Below are positions 17,307 through 26,298 of a stretch of 64,000 nucleotides of DNA, in pieces. Under the pieces are notes generated by a model that was not told where the DNA came from, made no database searches, and was given only the letters and a program-made list of their open reading frames with translations. The number at the start of each line of letters is the position of its first letter. Position 1 is the first letter of the stretch. The DNA is from Bradyrhizobium sp. 4. GTDB taxonomy: Bacteria > Pseudomonadota > Alphaproteobacteria > Rhizobiales > Xanthobacteraceae. The translations under genes and the position numbers were made by a program. Where the stretch lies: assembly GCF_023100905.1 (NCBI RefSeq), contig NZ_CP064687.1, forward strand, positions 186,001-250,000, in the 5' to 3' direction.

Positions 17307-19082
17307 ATGCACACGCGGGTGGACCAGGTCAAGGGCGGCGGGATCAGGCGGTTCTTCCGGAACTCTCGTTCTTTTGTACTCGGGGCGGGGATCGGATCAG
17401 GCATGGCCGCCAGAGCTGCCGAGCGGGCGGGCGCGGATTTCGTGCTTGCGCTCAATGCTGGCCGGTTTCGCGCAATGGGTGGCTCTTCACCTGCCTCAAT
17501 TCTTCCGATCCGCAACAGCAACGAATTCGTGGCTGGCTTCGGTCGGACCGAGATCCTGCCTTCAACGAAATTGCCAGTCTTTTTCGGGGCCTGTACCTTC
17601 GATCCAAAGCTCGACATCGACCGCTTTCTCGAGCGCATTATCAGGTGGGGCTTTTCCGGGGTCACCAACTTTCCTTCCGTGATCCACATCGATGACTACA
17701 GAAGATCTCTGCTGGAAAAGTCCGGCCTTGGCTACGAGCGGGAAATCGAACTCCTGGTCAAAGCTGCACAACACGGCCTGATGGCAATCGGCTATACGCG
17801 CACCCAGCCCGAGGCAAGGCGCATGGTCGAAGCCGGCGTCGAGGCCATCTGCATCAATTTCAATCTCAACCGGCCGATCGAAAGCGGATGCGACCCCACG
17901 ATCAGCCTGTCGGAGCTTGCCGCGCGCACAAGCGCTGTTGCTCGCGTCGCTCAATCCATCGACAGGAACACGATCTGCCTGATGGGGGGCGGGCCAATTA
18001 CGAAGCCTGACGAACTCCTCGATATCTGCCGCGAAACAGGTGTTCAGGGCTTCATCGGCGGCTCGTCGCTCGACCGCGTCCCGTTGGAAATGTCGGTCCT
18101 TGAGGTGACTTCAGGCTTCAAGACCATTCACTTGTTGCGGGAGAAGGTCGATCTTCTCGAGCGTCAGCTCCAACTGAGCGGATTCAGGCACGGTGTGATC
18201 GCGCAATCCTCAATCATGAAGCGCGTGCTCGAGACCGCAAGGCGCTTGGCAGGCCATCCCAGTCCTGTGCTGGTGTGGGGCGAGGCGGGGTCAGGAAAGC
18301 GACGAATAGCCAGTCTGGTCCACGCCTTCAGCGACAAGAAACTGACCAAGCCTGCGCTGTTTCAATGTCGGCCCGGCCCAGCCATCGATACGGTCGGCGT
18401 CCTGTTCGGCGCCGGGCAGACTGAGACCAGGCGACGCCAAGTGTCGCTCCTGGAAACCGCAACGGATTCTACGATCCTGCTCATGCATGTCGATCAATTG
18501 TCGCGGGACGGGCAAGAGCGTCTTGCCGACTATCTGGAAACCGGCAGTTTCACGCCGCTGAATAGCGTAGCACTGGCACGTTCCTCTGCACGGATCATTG
18601 CAACTGCAACCGTTGCTCGCGGGGGGGCTCTTAACGCTGTACTATGCCCTCGGCTTGTTGCGCTATTTGCCGGGCTGGATATTGGGTTACCCCCGCTGCC
18701 CGATCGTCTCGAGGACCTTCCGCAACTTGTTCAGCATTTCACGGTGGAGGCTAAAGGAGATTCGAATGCCCAAACGCTCGGTATAGAAAATTCTGCGTTC
18801 TTGGCGCTCGCAGGCCACAACTGGCCGGGCAATTTGAGAGAATTACGCCAGATCGTGAATCAGCTGGTGACGTTGCAACAAACGCACATTACGGCTGATG
18901 TCCTGAGGCCACTCTTGACGGCGTCATCACCTCTGAAGCCGACAAGCGCGTTCTCCGAACGCGAGTGGATCATCGAGGGCTTGAAACGAAACAAGCTGCA
19001 TCGAGGGAAGACTGCCCGGTATCTGGGGCTTTCAAGAAAAACTCTGTACAACAAGATCAAGGGGCTGAGGATCTTGGAGTAG
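17307..19082 (+). CDS. PEP-hydrolase-like barrel fused to a degenerate AAA+ domain and Fis-type HTH
   Basis: A 591-residue fusion. Residues 10-275 form a TIM-barrel domain of the phosphoenolpyruvate-hydrolase-like family (LGAGIGSGMAARAAERAGAD, GFSGVTNFPSVIHIDD, TICLMGGGPITKPDELLD, GGSSLDRVPLE). Residues 285-535 resemble the AAA+ domain of sigma-54 activators: Walker A GEAGSGKR (325-332) and the C-terminal WPGNLRELR (506-514). The GAFTGA sigma-54 loop is absent: VLFGAGQTETRRRQVSLLE occupies that place. The Walker B acidic pair is also degenerate (ILLMHVD). Residues 551-591 are a Fis-type helix-turn-helix (RGKTARYLGLSRKTLYNKIK). AGGAGG lies nine bases before ATG 17307. Inference: a ligand-sensing DNA-binding regulator that may not use sigma-54. 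Confidence 0.88.
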   Translation: MHTRVDQVKGGGIRRFFRNSRSFVLGAGIGSGMAARAAERAGADFVLALNAGRFRAMGGSSPASILPIRNSNEFVAGFGRTEILPSTKLPVFFGACTFDPKLDIDRFLERIIRWGFSGVTNFPSVIHIDDYRRSLLEKSGLGYEREIELLVKAAQHGLMAIGYTRTQPEARRMVEAGVEAICINFNLNRPIESGCDPTISLSELAARTSAVARVAQSIDRNTICLMGGGPITKPDELLDICRETGVQGFIGGSSLDRVPLEMSVLEVTSGFKTIHLLREKVDLLERQLQLSGFRHGVIAQSSIMKRVLETARRLAGHPSPVLVWGEAGSGKRRIASLVHAFSDKKLTKPALFQCRPGPAIDTVGVLFGAGQTETRRRQVSLLETATDSTILLMHVDQLSRDGQERLADYLETGSFTPLNSVALARSSARIIATATVARGGALNAVLCPRLVALFAGLDIGLPPLPDRLEDLPQLVQHFTVEAKGDSNAQTLGIENSAFLALAGHNWPGNLRELRQIVNQLVTLQQTHITADVLRPLLTASSPLKPTSAFSEREWIIEGLKRNKLHRGKTARYLGLSRKTLYNKIKGLRILE

Positions 19083-19731
19083 CAGTTGCCCTCTTGTTTT
19101 TGCCCACCGGCCGCCTTGAAGCTGTCACGTCCAAGAGCGCGAACTTCGGGATCGACGACCCCTGTTGGTCAAGCCTGGCCAATTCCATCTCGTCGCAAAT
19201 CCTCAGCGTGAGAGCCGTTTCCGGTAAGTAGACAATGCCATGGAGATGCGGACCAAGTCGTCTCTCTGCCGATATCATCGCAGCATCATCGGCAGCGGCG
19301 AACAAGATCTTAAACCCCAGGCTAGCAAACCATTCCATGCGCCGAAGTTCGAGCTCCTGGCCGGAATCGACCGGTTCGCCAGCCGCAGATCGCTCAATCA
19401 TGGACGCTGGTGGGAAATTTACTACTCCGCTGACCCCAGCTTTTTTCAACGCTTCGGCAACGTCCTCCCAACACGCGAACGGATCGATCATCATGATGGC
19501 CGCGTACGTGTGGGCGCGCTTTATCTCGGAAACGTTTTGCAAGCCGCGCAGCAGACAGTCATTCCAATCGATAATGGGCAAGGTAGCCATCACGAGTATG
19601 GAGCCCTTCGGAAGGCTGCGCAAAGATGGTGCGTAGATTTCCAACGACGCACCTTTACGGCCGACGGGCAGAAGACTGGCAAGTTTCCCGACGCCTGTCA
19701 CTTTCAACGCATTATACCCGATTTTACTCAT
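19057..19731 (-). CDS. Short PEP-hydrolase-like barrel protein
   Basis: A 224-residue protein resembling the barrel domain of the convergent regulator gene and the 277-residue protein at 48.3 kb. Shared landmarks are AEALKKAGVSGVVNFPPASMIE (compare GFSGVTNFPSVIHID) and LEIYAPSLRSLPKGSILVMATLP (compare ADMLVVYSTGLSRLMG). The C-terminal third is missing: the glycine-rich MGGGP or CHGGAV strand and the final GxSS phosphate-binding element of the paralogues have no counterpart. It may be a non-catalytic variant or a decaying duplicate. The gene is convergent with the regulator, overlapping its 3' end by 26 bp. No strong ribosome-binding site precedes the ATG. Confidence 0.65.
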   Translation of the reverse strand: MSKIGYNALKVTGVGKLASLLPVGRKGASLEIYAPSLRSLPKGSILVMATLPIIDWNDCLLRGLQNVSEIKRAHTYAAIMMIDPFACWEDVAEALKKAGVSGVVNFPPASMIERSAAGEPVDSGQELELRRMEWFASLGFKILFAAADDAAMISAERRLGPHLHGIVYLPETALTLRICDEMELARLDQQGSSIPKFALLDVTASRRPVGKNKRATATPRSSAP

Positions 19732-20823
19732 CGTATCATTCGCCGATCTTACACGTGATTTGAACCCGGTCTACATGTGAGCGCACGCCGGATCCGCTGG
19801 CAGACCGGGCTTGTCTGCTTCCTCCCTCGACTTAAGCCGCTGTTGGAGAAGTCCAGCAGCGGCCTCTTTTTCAGGTTCCGGGCCAGTGAGGGCATGCGAT
19901 GCCACCCATTCCGTCAGAAGCTTTCCGAGCAGGCGTGCTTTTTTGAACTGCGGGGGACCATCTTCGAAGCACTCGCAGGAGTGCGGCTCCATCCGGTCCT
20001 TCCGCGGACATACTAATCAGATTGCAGGTAAAAGCAGGTCGGCATTCTGCGTGCGACACCCGATAAGTCTGTACGGCGCGGCGATCTCCTCCTAGTCGAA
20101 GTCCTCGATCCCGGACACAACTAGGACGGCGATGGAGAAGCACGCAGACTTTCTTGGTGCTCAAGATAGAACTTGTTCATCTTGGCTATGACCTGCGGAA
20201 TGTTCGTCTCGAACGATCTACTGAAGCTGGTCTCTCATGTCGGCCGAGGCGCTCGCAGGCTCGACGCACCTGCAGGTCTTCGTTCCAATGCTCGTTGATA
20301 TCTGCTCAGCCTCCACGCGCGTCAGTCTCGGAAGGGTGATCTTCGGCATGTCCGGCCTCCTGTTAGGCACGACAGAGGGTTGTACCAATTGTAGAGCTCT
20401 TGCCGGGTGGCGCCGCCCGATCTTCGTACATTCCGACCGCGAAGCCTCCGGCCAGATCGTAGCCGAAACTTGTTGGGCGTTGCGTTAGCCTTGTGAGGAC
20501 GAATTCGCGCGGCTCCTGCAGGGGGAACGTTCGCAGTATTCGAGGCCGATGCCCGTTGCGGCTCGGACCGATAGCCGGTCGCGAGTGGCCATGTGAGCGC
20601 CGTTTAGGACAGTGATCGAGACCGTCGCATCAATCGTGACCCGACGAGCAATTTGGCAAGCAAGTGCGGGCTAGTCGGGCGACCATAAGAGGGCAATGCC
20701 CCGATGTCAACCAAGAGAGCTGAACCAATCCGCAATTGATATATCTCAATAATCGTGCAACCCTTGCCATGTGTATGGAGTGGCCACAGAGGGCGCCCCG
20801 ATAATTGGCAACAAGGACGTGAG
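19732..20823 (+). other. Gene-poor region before set A
   Basis: About 1.1 kb without a supported gene. Open frames of 60-97 codons lie on both strands without recognisable content. A minus-strand ATG near 20349 opens a 42-codon frame starting MPKITLPRLTRVEAEQI with natural-looking residues, too short to assign. The right end carries the palindromic operator candidate at 20735-20750 and the GH88 ribosome-binding region (AAGGACGTGAG). Confidence 0.4.
20735..20750. promoter_or_regulatory. Operator candidate, ATTGATATATCTCAAT
   Basis: A 16 bp imperfect palindrome (ATTGA-N6-TCAAT) 74 bp before the GH88 start. The reverse complement of a second copy stands in the divergent promoter region at 26178-26193 and differs by one base. 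The MocR-type regulator at 23.2 kb lies between the two sites, so it is the natural candidate to bind them; this is inference from position. Confidence 0.55.
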
Positions 20824-21975
20824 ATGACTAGGAACTGGGATGAAGCGATCGAGCGCATCAAAGATCGCATTCGTTCGACAGCGCAGCAGGTGGGCGATGG
20901 TTTCCCGCATTGGGCTGATCCAAATACCGGAATCTGGAAAACGACAGCTCATGGTGATTGGACCGGCGGCTACTGGCTCGGAATGTTGTGGCTTGCGTCG
21001 CGAGACGAGGAAAGCGAGCGCTACAAGCATTTGGCTGACGAAGTCTGTAAGCGTCTCGTATCCCGCGTAAATGCCGACACAGCCTTCAAGGCTGCGACGT
21101 TCTACTACGGTGCCGGCCTGGGGGCGCTGCTCGGAGGAAGCAAGTCAGCGCGAGAGTTGGGTCTCGCGGCGGCAAGAGATATCAAACATCGATTCGACCC
21201 CAAGCTGGGTTTGGTGCCGCTCGGAGCGAATGCCGAAGAAGGATCACATGTTGGAGCGACCGCAAGCAGCATCGATAGCTTGGTCGTATCTCTGCTGCTC
21301 TTTTGGGCTGCAAGGGAGTCGAACGACAGCCAAATGCTGGACGTCGCCGCCAAACATACAGCCCGGGTTCTCTCAATCCATCAACGAGAAGATGGTGCCT
21401 TCGTTCAATCCTCTTCCCTAGACGTGCAGAGTGGCGAAGTGCTTCAACGCTATACGCATAAGGGATACAGCGAAAGCAGCGTTTGGGCGAGGGCGCAGGC
21501 ATGGGGCGTGCTGGGTGCGACCATCAGTTGCCTCTCGGGAGGCATCGACGAGCGCTTCCTTGCTGCCGCAGTCAAGGGTGCGGATTGGTGGATTGATCAC
21601 GTGCCAGCCGATGGCATTTCTTACTGGGACTTCAACGATCCTGCGGCCCCGAATACTGAACGAGACACAGCCGCGAGCGCCTTCATGGCATCTACTCTGT
21701 TCAAGCTGAGTACGGTCGCGCCCTGTGAAGGCAAGCGTCAAAAATACAAAGATGCTGCGGAAAAGACGGCCGCCGCTCTCGTCGATGGCTATCTCACCCC
21801 GTTGGGAGACGATGACAACAGACCCGTCGGCATGCTGGTCGAGGGCTGCTTCAACAAGCGGGAAGATTCTCGGCCCGAGGACTACGTCAAAAACGCCGAG
21901 CTTATCTTCGGTAGCTATTATTTGTTTGAGGCGCTGCTGATGCTCAGCGGTCGCCTGCAGCCCACTGAGGTGTAA
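20824..21975 (+). CDS. Glycoside hydrolase family 88-like (unsaturated glucuronyl hydrolase-like)
   Basis: A 383-residue (alpha/alpha)6-barrel protein. Family landmarks are GDWTGGYWLGMLW (44-56), SSIDSLVVSLLLFWA (148-162) with D151 in the place of the GH88 catalytic Asp, YTHKGYSESSVWARAQAWG (210-228) and a late YLFEALL. GH88 enzymes hydrate the double bond of 4,5-unsaturated uronic residues left by polysaccharide lyases. The second conserved Asp, expected in a HDxGF-like motif, is not evident: FYYGAGLG sits there. No signal peptide is seen, so the substrate is probably imported first. ATG 20824 is chosen over TTG/ATG codons upstream because of GGACGTGAG just before it. A paralogue is at 62.7 kb. 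Confidence 0.82.
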   Translation: MTRNWDEAIERIKDRIRSTAQQVGDGFPHWADPNTGIWKTTAHGDWTGGYWLGMLWLASRDEESERYKHLADEVCKRLVSRVNADTAFKAATFYYGAGLGALLGGSKSARELGLAAARDIKHRFDPKLGLVPLGANAEEGSHVGATASSIDSLVVSLLLFWAARESNDSQMLDVAAKHTARVLSIHQREDGAFVQSSSLDVQSGEVLQRYTHKGYSESSVWARAQAWGVLGATISCLSGGIDERFLAAAVKGADWWIDHVPADGISYWDFNDPAAPNTERDTAASAFMASTLFKLSTVAPCEGKRQKYKDAAEKTAAALVDGYLTPLGDDDNRPVGMLVEGCFNKREDSRPEDYVKNAELIFGSYYLFEALLMLSGRLQPTEV

Positions 21976-21985
21976 GGAACGCGAG

Positions 21986-22978
21986 ATGCGACTAGTTCAA
22001 TTTGTGACGCCGGAAGGCCGTCGGCAGGTGGGCGCCATTCTCAATGATGGTGCCCGGCCGGTGGTCGTTAAAGATGCGACGAGCGTCCGCGAGCTTGCGC
22101 TGGAAGCCGCGCGCTCGGATGCGTCCTTGGAACAACTTATTTCGGCACGGGGGGGTGTGGGAGAAGTCGATTATGACGAAATTGTTGCCGAGAAGAGGTT
22201 GCTTCTGCCGCTCGATCATGCGGAGCCGTCCCGCTGCACCATTTCCGTGACGGGCCTAACGCATCTCGGAAGCGCCGAATCTCGAGATGCCATGCACGCA
22301 AAATTAGCAGCAGATGATCTCTCCGACTCGATGCGCATGTTCAAACTCGGTCTTGAAGGTGGCAAGCCGAATCATGGAAGCATCGGGGTGCAGCCCGAGT
22401 GGGCATACAAGGGGGATGGTTCGTGGGCGGTGCCTCCCGAGCATCCGCTTAGTTTGCCGGCGTGGGCCGAAGATGGCGGCGATGAAGCAGAGGTCGTGGG
22501 CCTCTACGTCATCGGCGACCAAGGGGAGGTCCTGCGTGTGGGCTTCAGCCTCGGCAACGAGTACTCGGATCACGTGATGGAGCAGCAGAACTATCTCTAT
22601 CTCGCCCATTCAAAATTGCGCGAGTGCTCTTACGGTCCCGAAGCCTTGCTCGGCGAGCTCCCGAGTGACGTAACGGGTACCGTGCGCGTATCGCGGGCCG
22701 GTTCAACGATCTGGTCTGACAAATTCATTTCCGGCGAAGACAACATGTCACATACCATCCGCAACCTTGAACATCACAACTTCAAATATCGCGGTTTCCG
22801 TCGGCCGGGTGATGTTCACGTGCATTTCTTCGGCGCGAGCGTTTTGAGCTTCGCCGCCGGGGTCAGGCCGCGCAGCGGTGACGTCTTCGAGGTGGAATCG
22901 AAAGCGTTTGGCCGACCATTGCGCAACCCACTTATCGCGGACGAAAAGACGGAGCTCCTTTCAGTCAAGGTACTGTAG
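21986..22978 (+). CDS. AraD1-family protein (fumarylacetoacetate-hydrolase fold)
   Basis: A 330-residue FAH-fold enzyme. It opens MRLVQFVTPEGRRQVGAI. The C-terminal metal-binding region includes VGFSLGNEYSDHVMEQQNYLYLAHSKLRECSYGPE, then DNMSHTIRNLEHHNFKYRGFRRPGDVHVHFFGASVLSFAAG. This pattern fits the AraD1 group, which acts on 2-keto-3-deoxy sugar acids, not the classic tyrosine-pathway hydrolase. It starts 10 bp after the GH88 stop, so the two are co-transcribed. That pairing supports a route from unsaturated or deoxy sugar acids toward 2-oxoglutarate semialdehyde and the dehydrogenase at 24.6 kb (inference). Confidence 0.85.
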   Translation: MRLVQFVTPEGRRQVGAILNDGARPVVVKDATSVRELALEAARSDASLEQLISARGGVGEVDYDEIVAEKRLLLPLDHAEPSRCTISVTGLTHLGSAESRDAMHAKLAADDLSDSMRMFKLGLEGGKPNHGSIGVQPEWAYKGDGSWAVPPEHPLSLPAWAEDGGDEAEVVGLYVIGDQGEVLRVGFSLGNEYSDHVMEQQNYLYLAHSKLRECSYGPEALLGELPSDVTGTVRVSRAGSTIWSDKFISGEDNMSHTIRNLEHHNFKYRGFRRPGDVHVHFFGASVLSFAAGVRPRSGDVFEVESKAFGRPLRNPLIADEKTELLSVKVL

Positions 22979-23032
22979 GTTTCACAATCGAGGCAGGTCT
23001 ACCTAAGTGACGCTTGGGTCCTTCATGGAGCG

Positions 23033-23061
23033 AGTGACCGTGCGGCGAGGCGGCGGTCACT
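23033..23061 (+). terminator. Possible hairpin after the AraD1 gene
   Basis: Eight-base arms AGTGACCG and CGGTCACT flank a 13-base loop, 54 bases after the AraD1 stop. There is no T-tract. It could end the GH88-AraD1 transcript before the MocR gene, but the large loop makes this tentative. Confidence 0.35.
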
Positions 23062-23204
23062 GACCTCTCCTTTATCCGGAGCGCTCCGCCGTCTTTCGAC
23101 ACGTCGGAAATCTGTTGAAAATCAGCGGCTTCTCGCCCAAATTCGTGATTGCGAGCTCGGCCTCGGGAGTTGAAGGTCAAGGTCCTCTAAGATAAGCGGT
23201 TGAA

Positions 23205-24557
23205 ATGCAAAAATGGTATCCCGAACTGCGCCCCGGCAAGGCACCCGCTTTTCTCCGTCTACTCGAGGCTATTGAGAAGGATGTTTCGTCCGGGTCGCTT
23301 GCTGTCGGGGCGAAACTCCCGACTCAGCGTGACTTGGCGGAGCGTCTCGGTCTCAGCGTCGGCACCGTGATCAAGGCCTACGCAGAGGGGCAACGCAGAA
23401 GCCTGCTCGTTGGCCACGTTGGCCGGGGGACGTTTGTTGCAGAACAGCGCCAGAGCTTCCAGTCTCGCGGGCGGGTCATCGACCTGAGCTTGAACATACC
23501 AGGCCCCTCGCGGTTGCCGAAAGCGCTCGCAGATAGCAGGTGGACGTTCCCCAGTGACATCTCCGATTATGTCGGCTACCTCTCTCAGTCCGGGGTGATG
23601 GATCATCGCAGCCAGTTCGCCAGGCTGTTGCGCGATACCGGCTTCGATACCGGACCTGACAATCTCGTCGTCACGAATGGGGCGCAACACGGGTTCTCGT
23701 TGACACTGAGCGCCATTTGTCAGCCGGGTGACAAGGTATTCGTCGAGGCCGCCACTTACCATGGCATGAAATCGTACGCTCATTTCGCCAAGCTTGAGCT
23801 GGTCGGGCTTCAAATGGATAGCGAAGGCCTCGTTCCGGAAGCGTTCGATAGAGCGGCAGCTTCGGGCGCTGCGCGAGTGCTGTTCACGATGCCCACGGTC
23901 CAGAGCTCCACGGCCGCGATCATGGGAGCGGCTCGCCGCCAGGACATTGTGCGAATTGCACGCAAGCACGACATCCTAATCATCGAGGACGATGCCTACG
24001 GCTTCTTGGACCAGGCCAGCATTCCTCTCGCCTCGCTGGCTCCGGAGCGGACGTTCTACGTCAATACGCTGTCGAAATGTCTGGCGCCCGGCCTACGCCT
24101 GGGCATGCTCGTCGTGCCCGAACAGTATATACCCCGTATCCATCAGGCCATGCGGGCGACCGTTTGGATGGCGTCTCCCATCTCCTCCATGATCGCCTCC
24201 GAGTGGATCGAGAACGGCCTTGCCGCTAAGGTGCGTCAGTCGTTGGCACAAGAAGCGAAGAACCGCGTCAAACTCGCTTCACAGATCCTACGGCCGCATG
24301 TTAGGGCCAACCATCCACCGAGCTTTCACGTCTGGCTGGATTTGCCGAGTGGCGCCGTCGAGCATGTTGCCGCCAGAGCATTGCAACGCGGAGTGATCAC
24401 CACGCCGTCTTCCGCTCTGCTTGTCGATCCGTCGCTGATCTCGGGATTGCGAATCTCGATCGGCGTGCCGGATCGTATCGAGGATCTCGAGTGGGCCTTG
24501 CGGCAATTGGCCGGATCGTTAGAGCCCACCAACGAAGCTGACATGTCCATCATCTGA
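23205..24557 (+). CDS. MocR-type regulator (GntR HTH plus aminotransferase-like domain)
   Basis: A 450-residue MocR/PdxR-class regulator. Residues 12-80 are a GntR winged helix (KLPTQRDLAERLGLSVGTVIKAYAEGQ, then GHVGRGTFVAE). Residues 95-445 are a fold-type-I aminotransferase domain with EDDAYGFLD (261-269) and the PLP lysine in NTLSKCLAPGLRLG (K291). Such proteins bind PLP or its adduct with an amino compound and control adjacent genes. The near-identical 16 bp sites at 20735 and 26178 flank this gene. A perfect hairpin directly follows its stop. Confidence 0.92.
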   Translation: MQKWYPELRPGKAPAFLRLLEAIEKDVSSGSLAVGAKLPTQRDLAERLGLSVGTVIKAYAEGQRRSLLVGHVGRGTFVAEQRQSFQSRGRVIDLSLNIPGPSRLPKALADSRWTFPSDISDYVGYLSQSGVMDHRSQFARLLRDTGFDTGPDNLVVTNGAQHGFSLTLSAICQPGDKVFVEAATYHGMKSYAHFAKLELVGLQMDSEGLVPEAFDRAAASGAARVLFTMPTVQSSTAAIMGAARRQDIVRIARKHDILIIEDDAYGFLDQASIPLASLAPERTFYVNTLSKCLAPGLRLGMLVVPEQYIPRIHQAMRATVWMASPISSMIASEWIENGLAAKVRQSLAQEAKNRVKLASQILRPHVRANHPPSFHVWLDLPSGAVEHVAARALQRGVITTPSSALLVDPSLISGLRISIGVPDRIEDLEWALRQLAGSLEPTNEADMSII

Positions 24558-24586
24558 AACCAGAATGCGCCAAGCGCATTCTGGTT
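24558..24586. terminator. Bidirectional terminator hairpin
   Basis: A perfect 13 bp stem (AACCAGAATGCGC / GCGCATTCTGGTT) with a CAA loop begins at the base after the MocR stop and ends 29 bp before the stop of the convergent dehydrogenase gene. The T-tract is weak in both directions, but the perfect dyad between convergent genes is characteristic. Confidence 0.8.
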
Positions 24587-24615
24587 GTGCTGTGTCTTCC
24601 GGGAGTGGCACCTGG

Positions 24616-26061
24616 TCAGATGTTGCCGCCGAAGGAATAGGACGTCTTGACTGTCGTGTAGAACTCGGCGGCATATCTGCCCTGTTCGCGCGGTCCGTAG
24701 GACGAGCCCTTACGGCCGCCGAACGGAACGTGGTAGTCCACCCCCGCGGTTGGCAGGTTGACCATGATCATCCCCGCTTGAGCATTGCGTTTGAAGTGAC
24801 TCGCGTACTTCAGACTCGAAGTGCAGATCCCAGCCGACAGTCCGAACGGGGTATCGTTTGCGATCTCCAGGGCATTTTCATAGTTACGAGCACGGATCAC
24901 CGTTGCAACGGGTCCGAATATTTCCTCCCGTGCGATTCGCATTCGATTGTCGACTTCCGCGAAGAGGGCAGGAAATAAATAGAAGCCCGGCATATCTCGA
25001 CTAAGCAGTTCGCCGCCAGCCACGAGCTTGGCGCCTTCATCCTGGCCTAGACGAATATAGCTGAGATCTTGATCGAGCTGACGCTGATCGACCACCGGGC
25101 CAATGTGGGTTCCGGCTCTGCAGGCGTCGTCCACTACAAGGGATTTCATACGTTCTGCCATTGCTGCAACGAAATCGTCGTGGACGCCATCTGTCACGAT
25201 AAAGCGGGAGGAGGCAGTGCAACGCTGGCCCGTCGAGAAGAAGGCGCTGTTCACTGCACATTCGATGGCGACGTTGAGGTCGGCGTCGTCCAGAACGACC
25301 ATCGGATTTTTCCCGCCCATCTCAAGCTGAACCTTTTTCATCGGATGAGCCGTCGTACAACTTTGCGCGATGTGTTCCCCCGTGGAGGTCGAGCCGGTGA
25401 ATGAAATCGCGGCAATTTTGATATTCTTCAGCATGGCCTCACCAACGACGGAGCCGCGGCCCATGACGAGGTTGAACACACCTGGCGGAATACCTGCGCG
25501 CGAGATGATCTCCGTTAACGCGTGCGCCGATCCTGGCACCAGCTCTGCTGGCTTGAATACGACCGTGTTCCCGCAGGCGAGAGCAGGAGCAATCTTCCAG
25601 GCAGGAATCGCGACGGGAAAATTCCAGGGCGTAATGAGCCCCACAACGCCCACGGGTTCTCGGGTAATCTCGACGTCCACCCCAGCGCGAACGGACGGCA
25701 GCTTCTCGCCTGCAAGACGCAGACATTCACCCGCGAAGAACTGGAAGATCTGTCCTGCACGCGTGACCTCGCCAATCCCCTCTGGAAGGGTCTTACCCTC
25801 TTCGCGGGAGAGAAGCCGCCCAAGTTCCTCCTTCCGTGAAAGGATCTCGGCGGCGATCGCATTGAGGCAATCGTGCCGGGTCTGGATGGTTGAACGGGAC
25901 CAGGCTCGGAAAGCGTCGAATGCCGCGTCAATCGCTCGCTCCACATCGCTTGCCGAAGCTTGCGCAAATTCCCCGACCACGTCGGACGTGTTCGAAGGAT
26001 TCACGTTCGGCACTGCGTTCGACGCAGCAAGCCATTCCCCGGCGATGTAATTCAAATTCAT
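24616..26061 (-). CDS. Aldehyde dehydrogenase, probably 2-oxoglutarate-semialdehyde type
   Basis: A 481-residue NAD(P)-dependent aldehyde dehydrogenase. It has GLITPWNFPVAIPAWKIAPALACGNTVVFKPAE, the Rossmann turn FTGSTSTGEHIA, the catalytic Glu in LEMGGKNP and the catalytic Cys in STGQRCTASSR. The MGGKNPMVVLDDADL plus FFSTGQRCTASS combination is typical of 2,5-dioxopentanoate (2-oxoglutarate semialdehyde) dehydrogenases, the last step of non-phosphorylative pentose and uronic-acid pathways. It is divergent from the CaiB gene, and the 16 bp operator candidate lies in the shared promoter region. Confidence 0.88.
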   Translation of the reverse strand: MNLNYIAGEWLAASNAVPNVNPSNTSDVVGEFAQASASDVERAIDAAFDAFRAWSRSTIQTRHDCLNAIAAEILSRKEELGRLLSREEGKTLPEGIGEVTRAGQIFQFFAGECLRLAGEKLPSVRAGVDVEITREPVGVVGLITPWNFPVAIPAWKIAPALACGNTVVFKPAELVPGSAHALTEIISRAGIPPGVFNLVMGRGSVVGEAMLKNIKIAAISFTGSTSTGEHIAQSCTTAHPMKKVQLEMGGKNPMVVLDDADLNVAIECAVNSAFFSTGQRCTASSRFIVTDGVHDDFVAAMAERMKSLVVDDACRAGTHIGPVVDQRQLDQDLSYIRLGQDEGAKLVAGGELLSRDMPGFYLFPALFAEVDNRMRIAREEIFGPVATVIRARNYENALEIANDTPFGLSAGICTSSLKYASHFKRNAQAGMIMVNLPTAGVDYHVPFGGRKGSSYGPREQGRYAAEFYTTVKTSYSFGGNI

Positions 26062-26177
26062 CGGTGTCCATCCAAATTAGGTTCGTCGAAAAATGCCATG
26101 CGGGCGCGATGGCGAATTCATCATCGCTCTACGCCGGCGTTGGTACCGGAATTCCCGCGGGATCCAATTCCACATAT

Positions 26178-26209
26178 ATTGGGATATATCAATGTCTGAT
26201 TGGGCTAGC
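26178..26209. promoter_or_regulatory. Operator region between divergent dehydrogenase and CoA-transferase genes
   Basis: Bases 26178-26193 read ATTGGGATATATCAAT, whose reverse complement matches the site at 20735 in 15 of 16 positions. Just downstream, 26199-26209 is ATTGGGCTAGC, an 11-mer repeated in inverse orientation at 29134-29144 before the transporter gene. Both elements lie between two divergent genes of set A, so binding here could control both. Which protein binds which element is unknown. Confidence 0.55.
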
Positions 26210-26298
26210 ATATCATTTGACCTGCTTAGGGTTGTGCTGTAGCTTTCGTGTGTCGGCTCGTGGCCGACCAAAATCAGATTCATCAGAGAGGTCGCCAA

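Noticed and set aside
19771..20488. Several 60-97 codon frames on both strands
   Set aside because: Mutually overlapping, family-less and lacking ribosome-binding sites.
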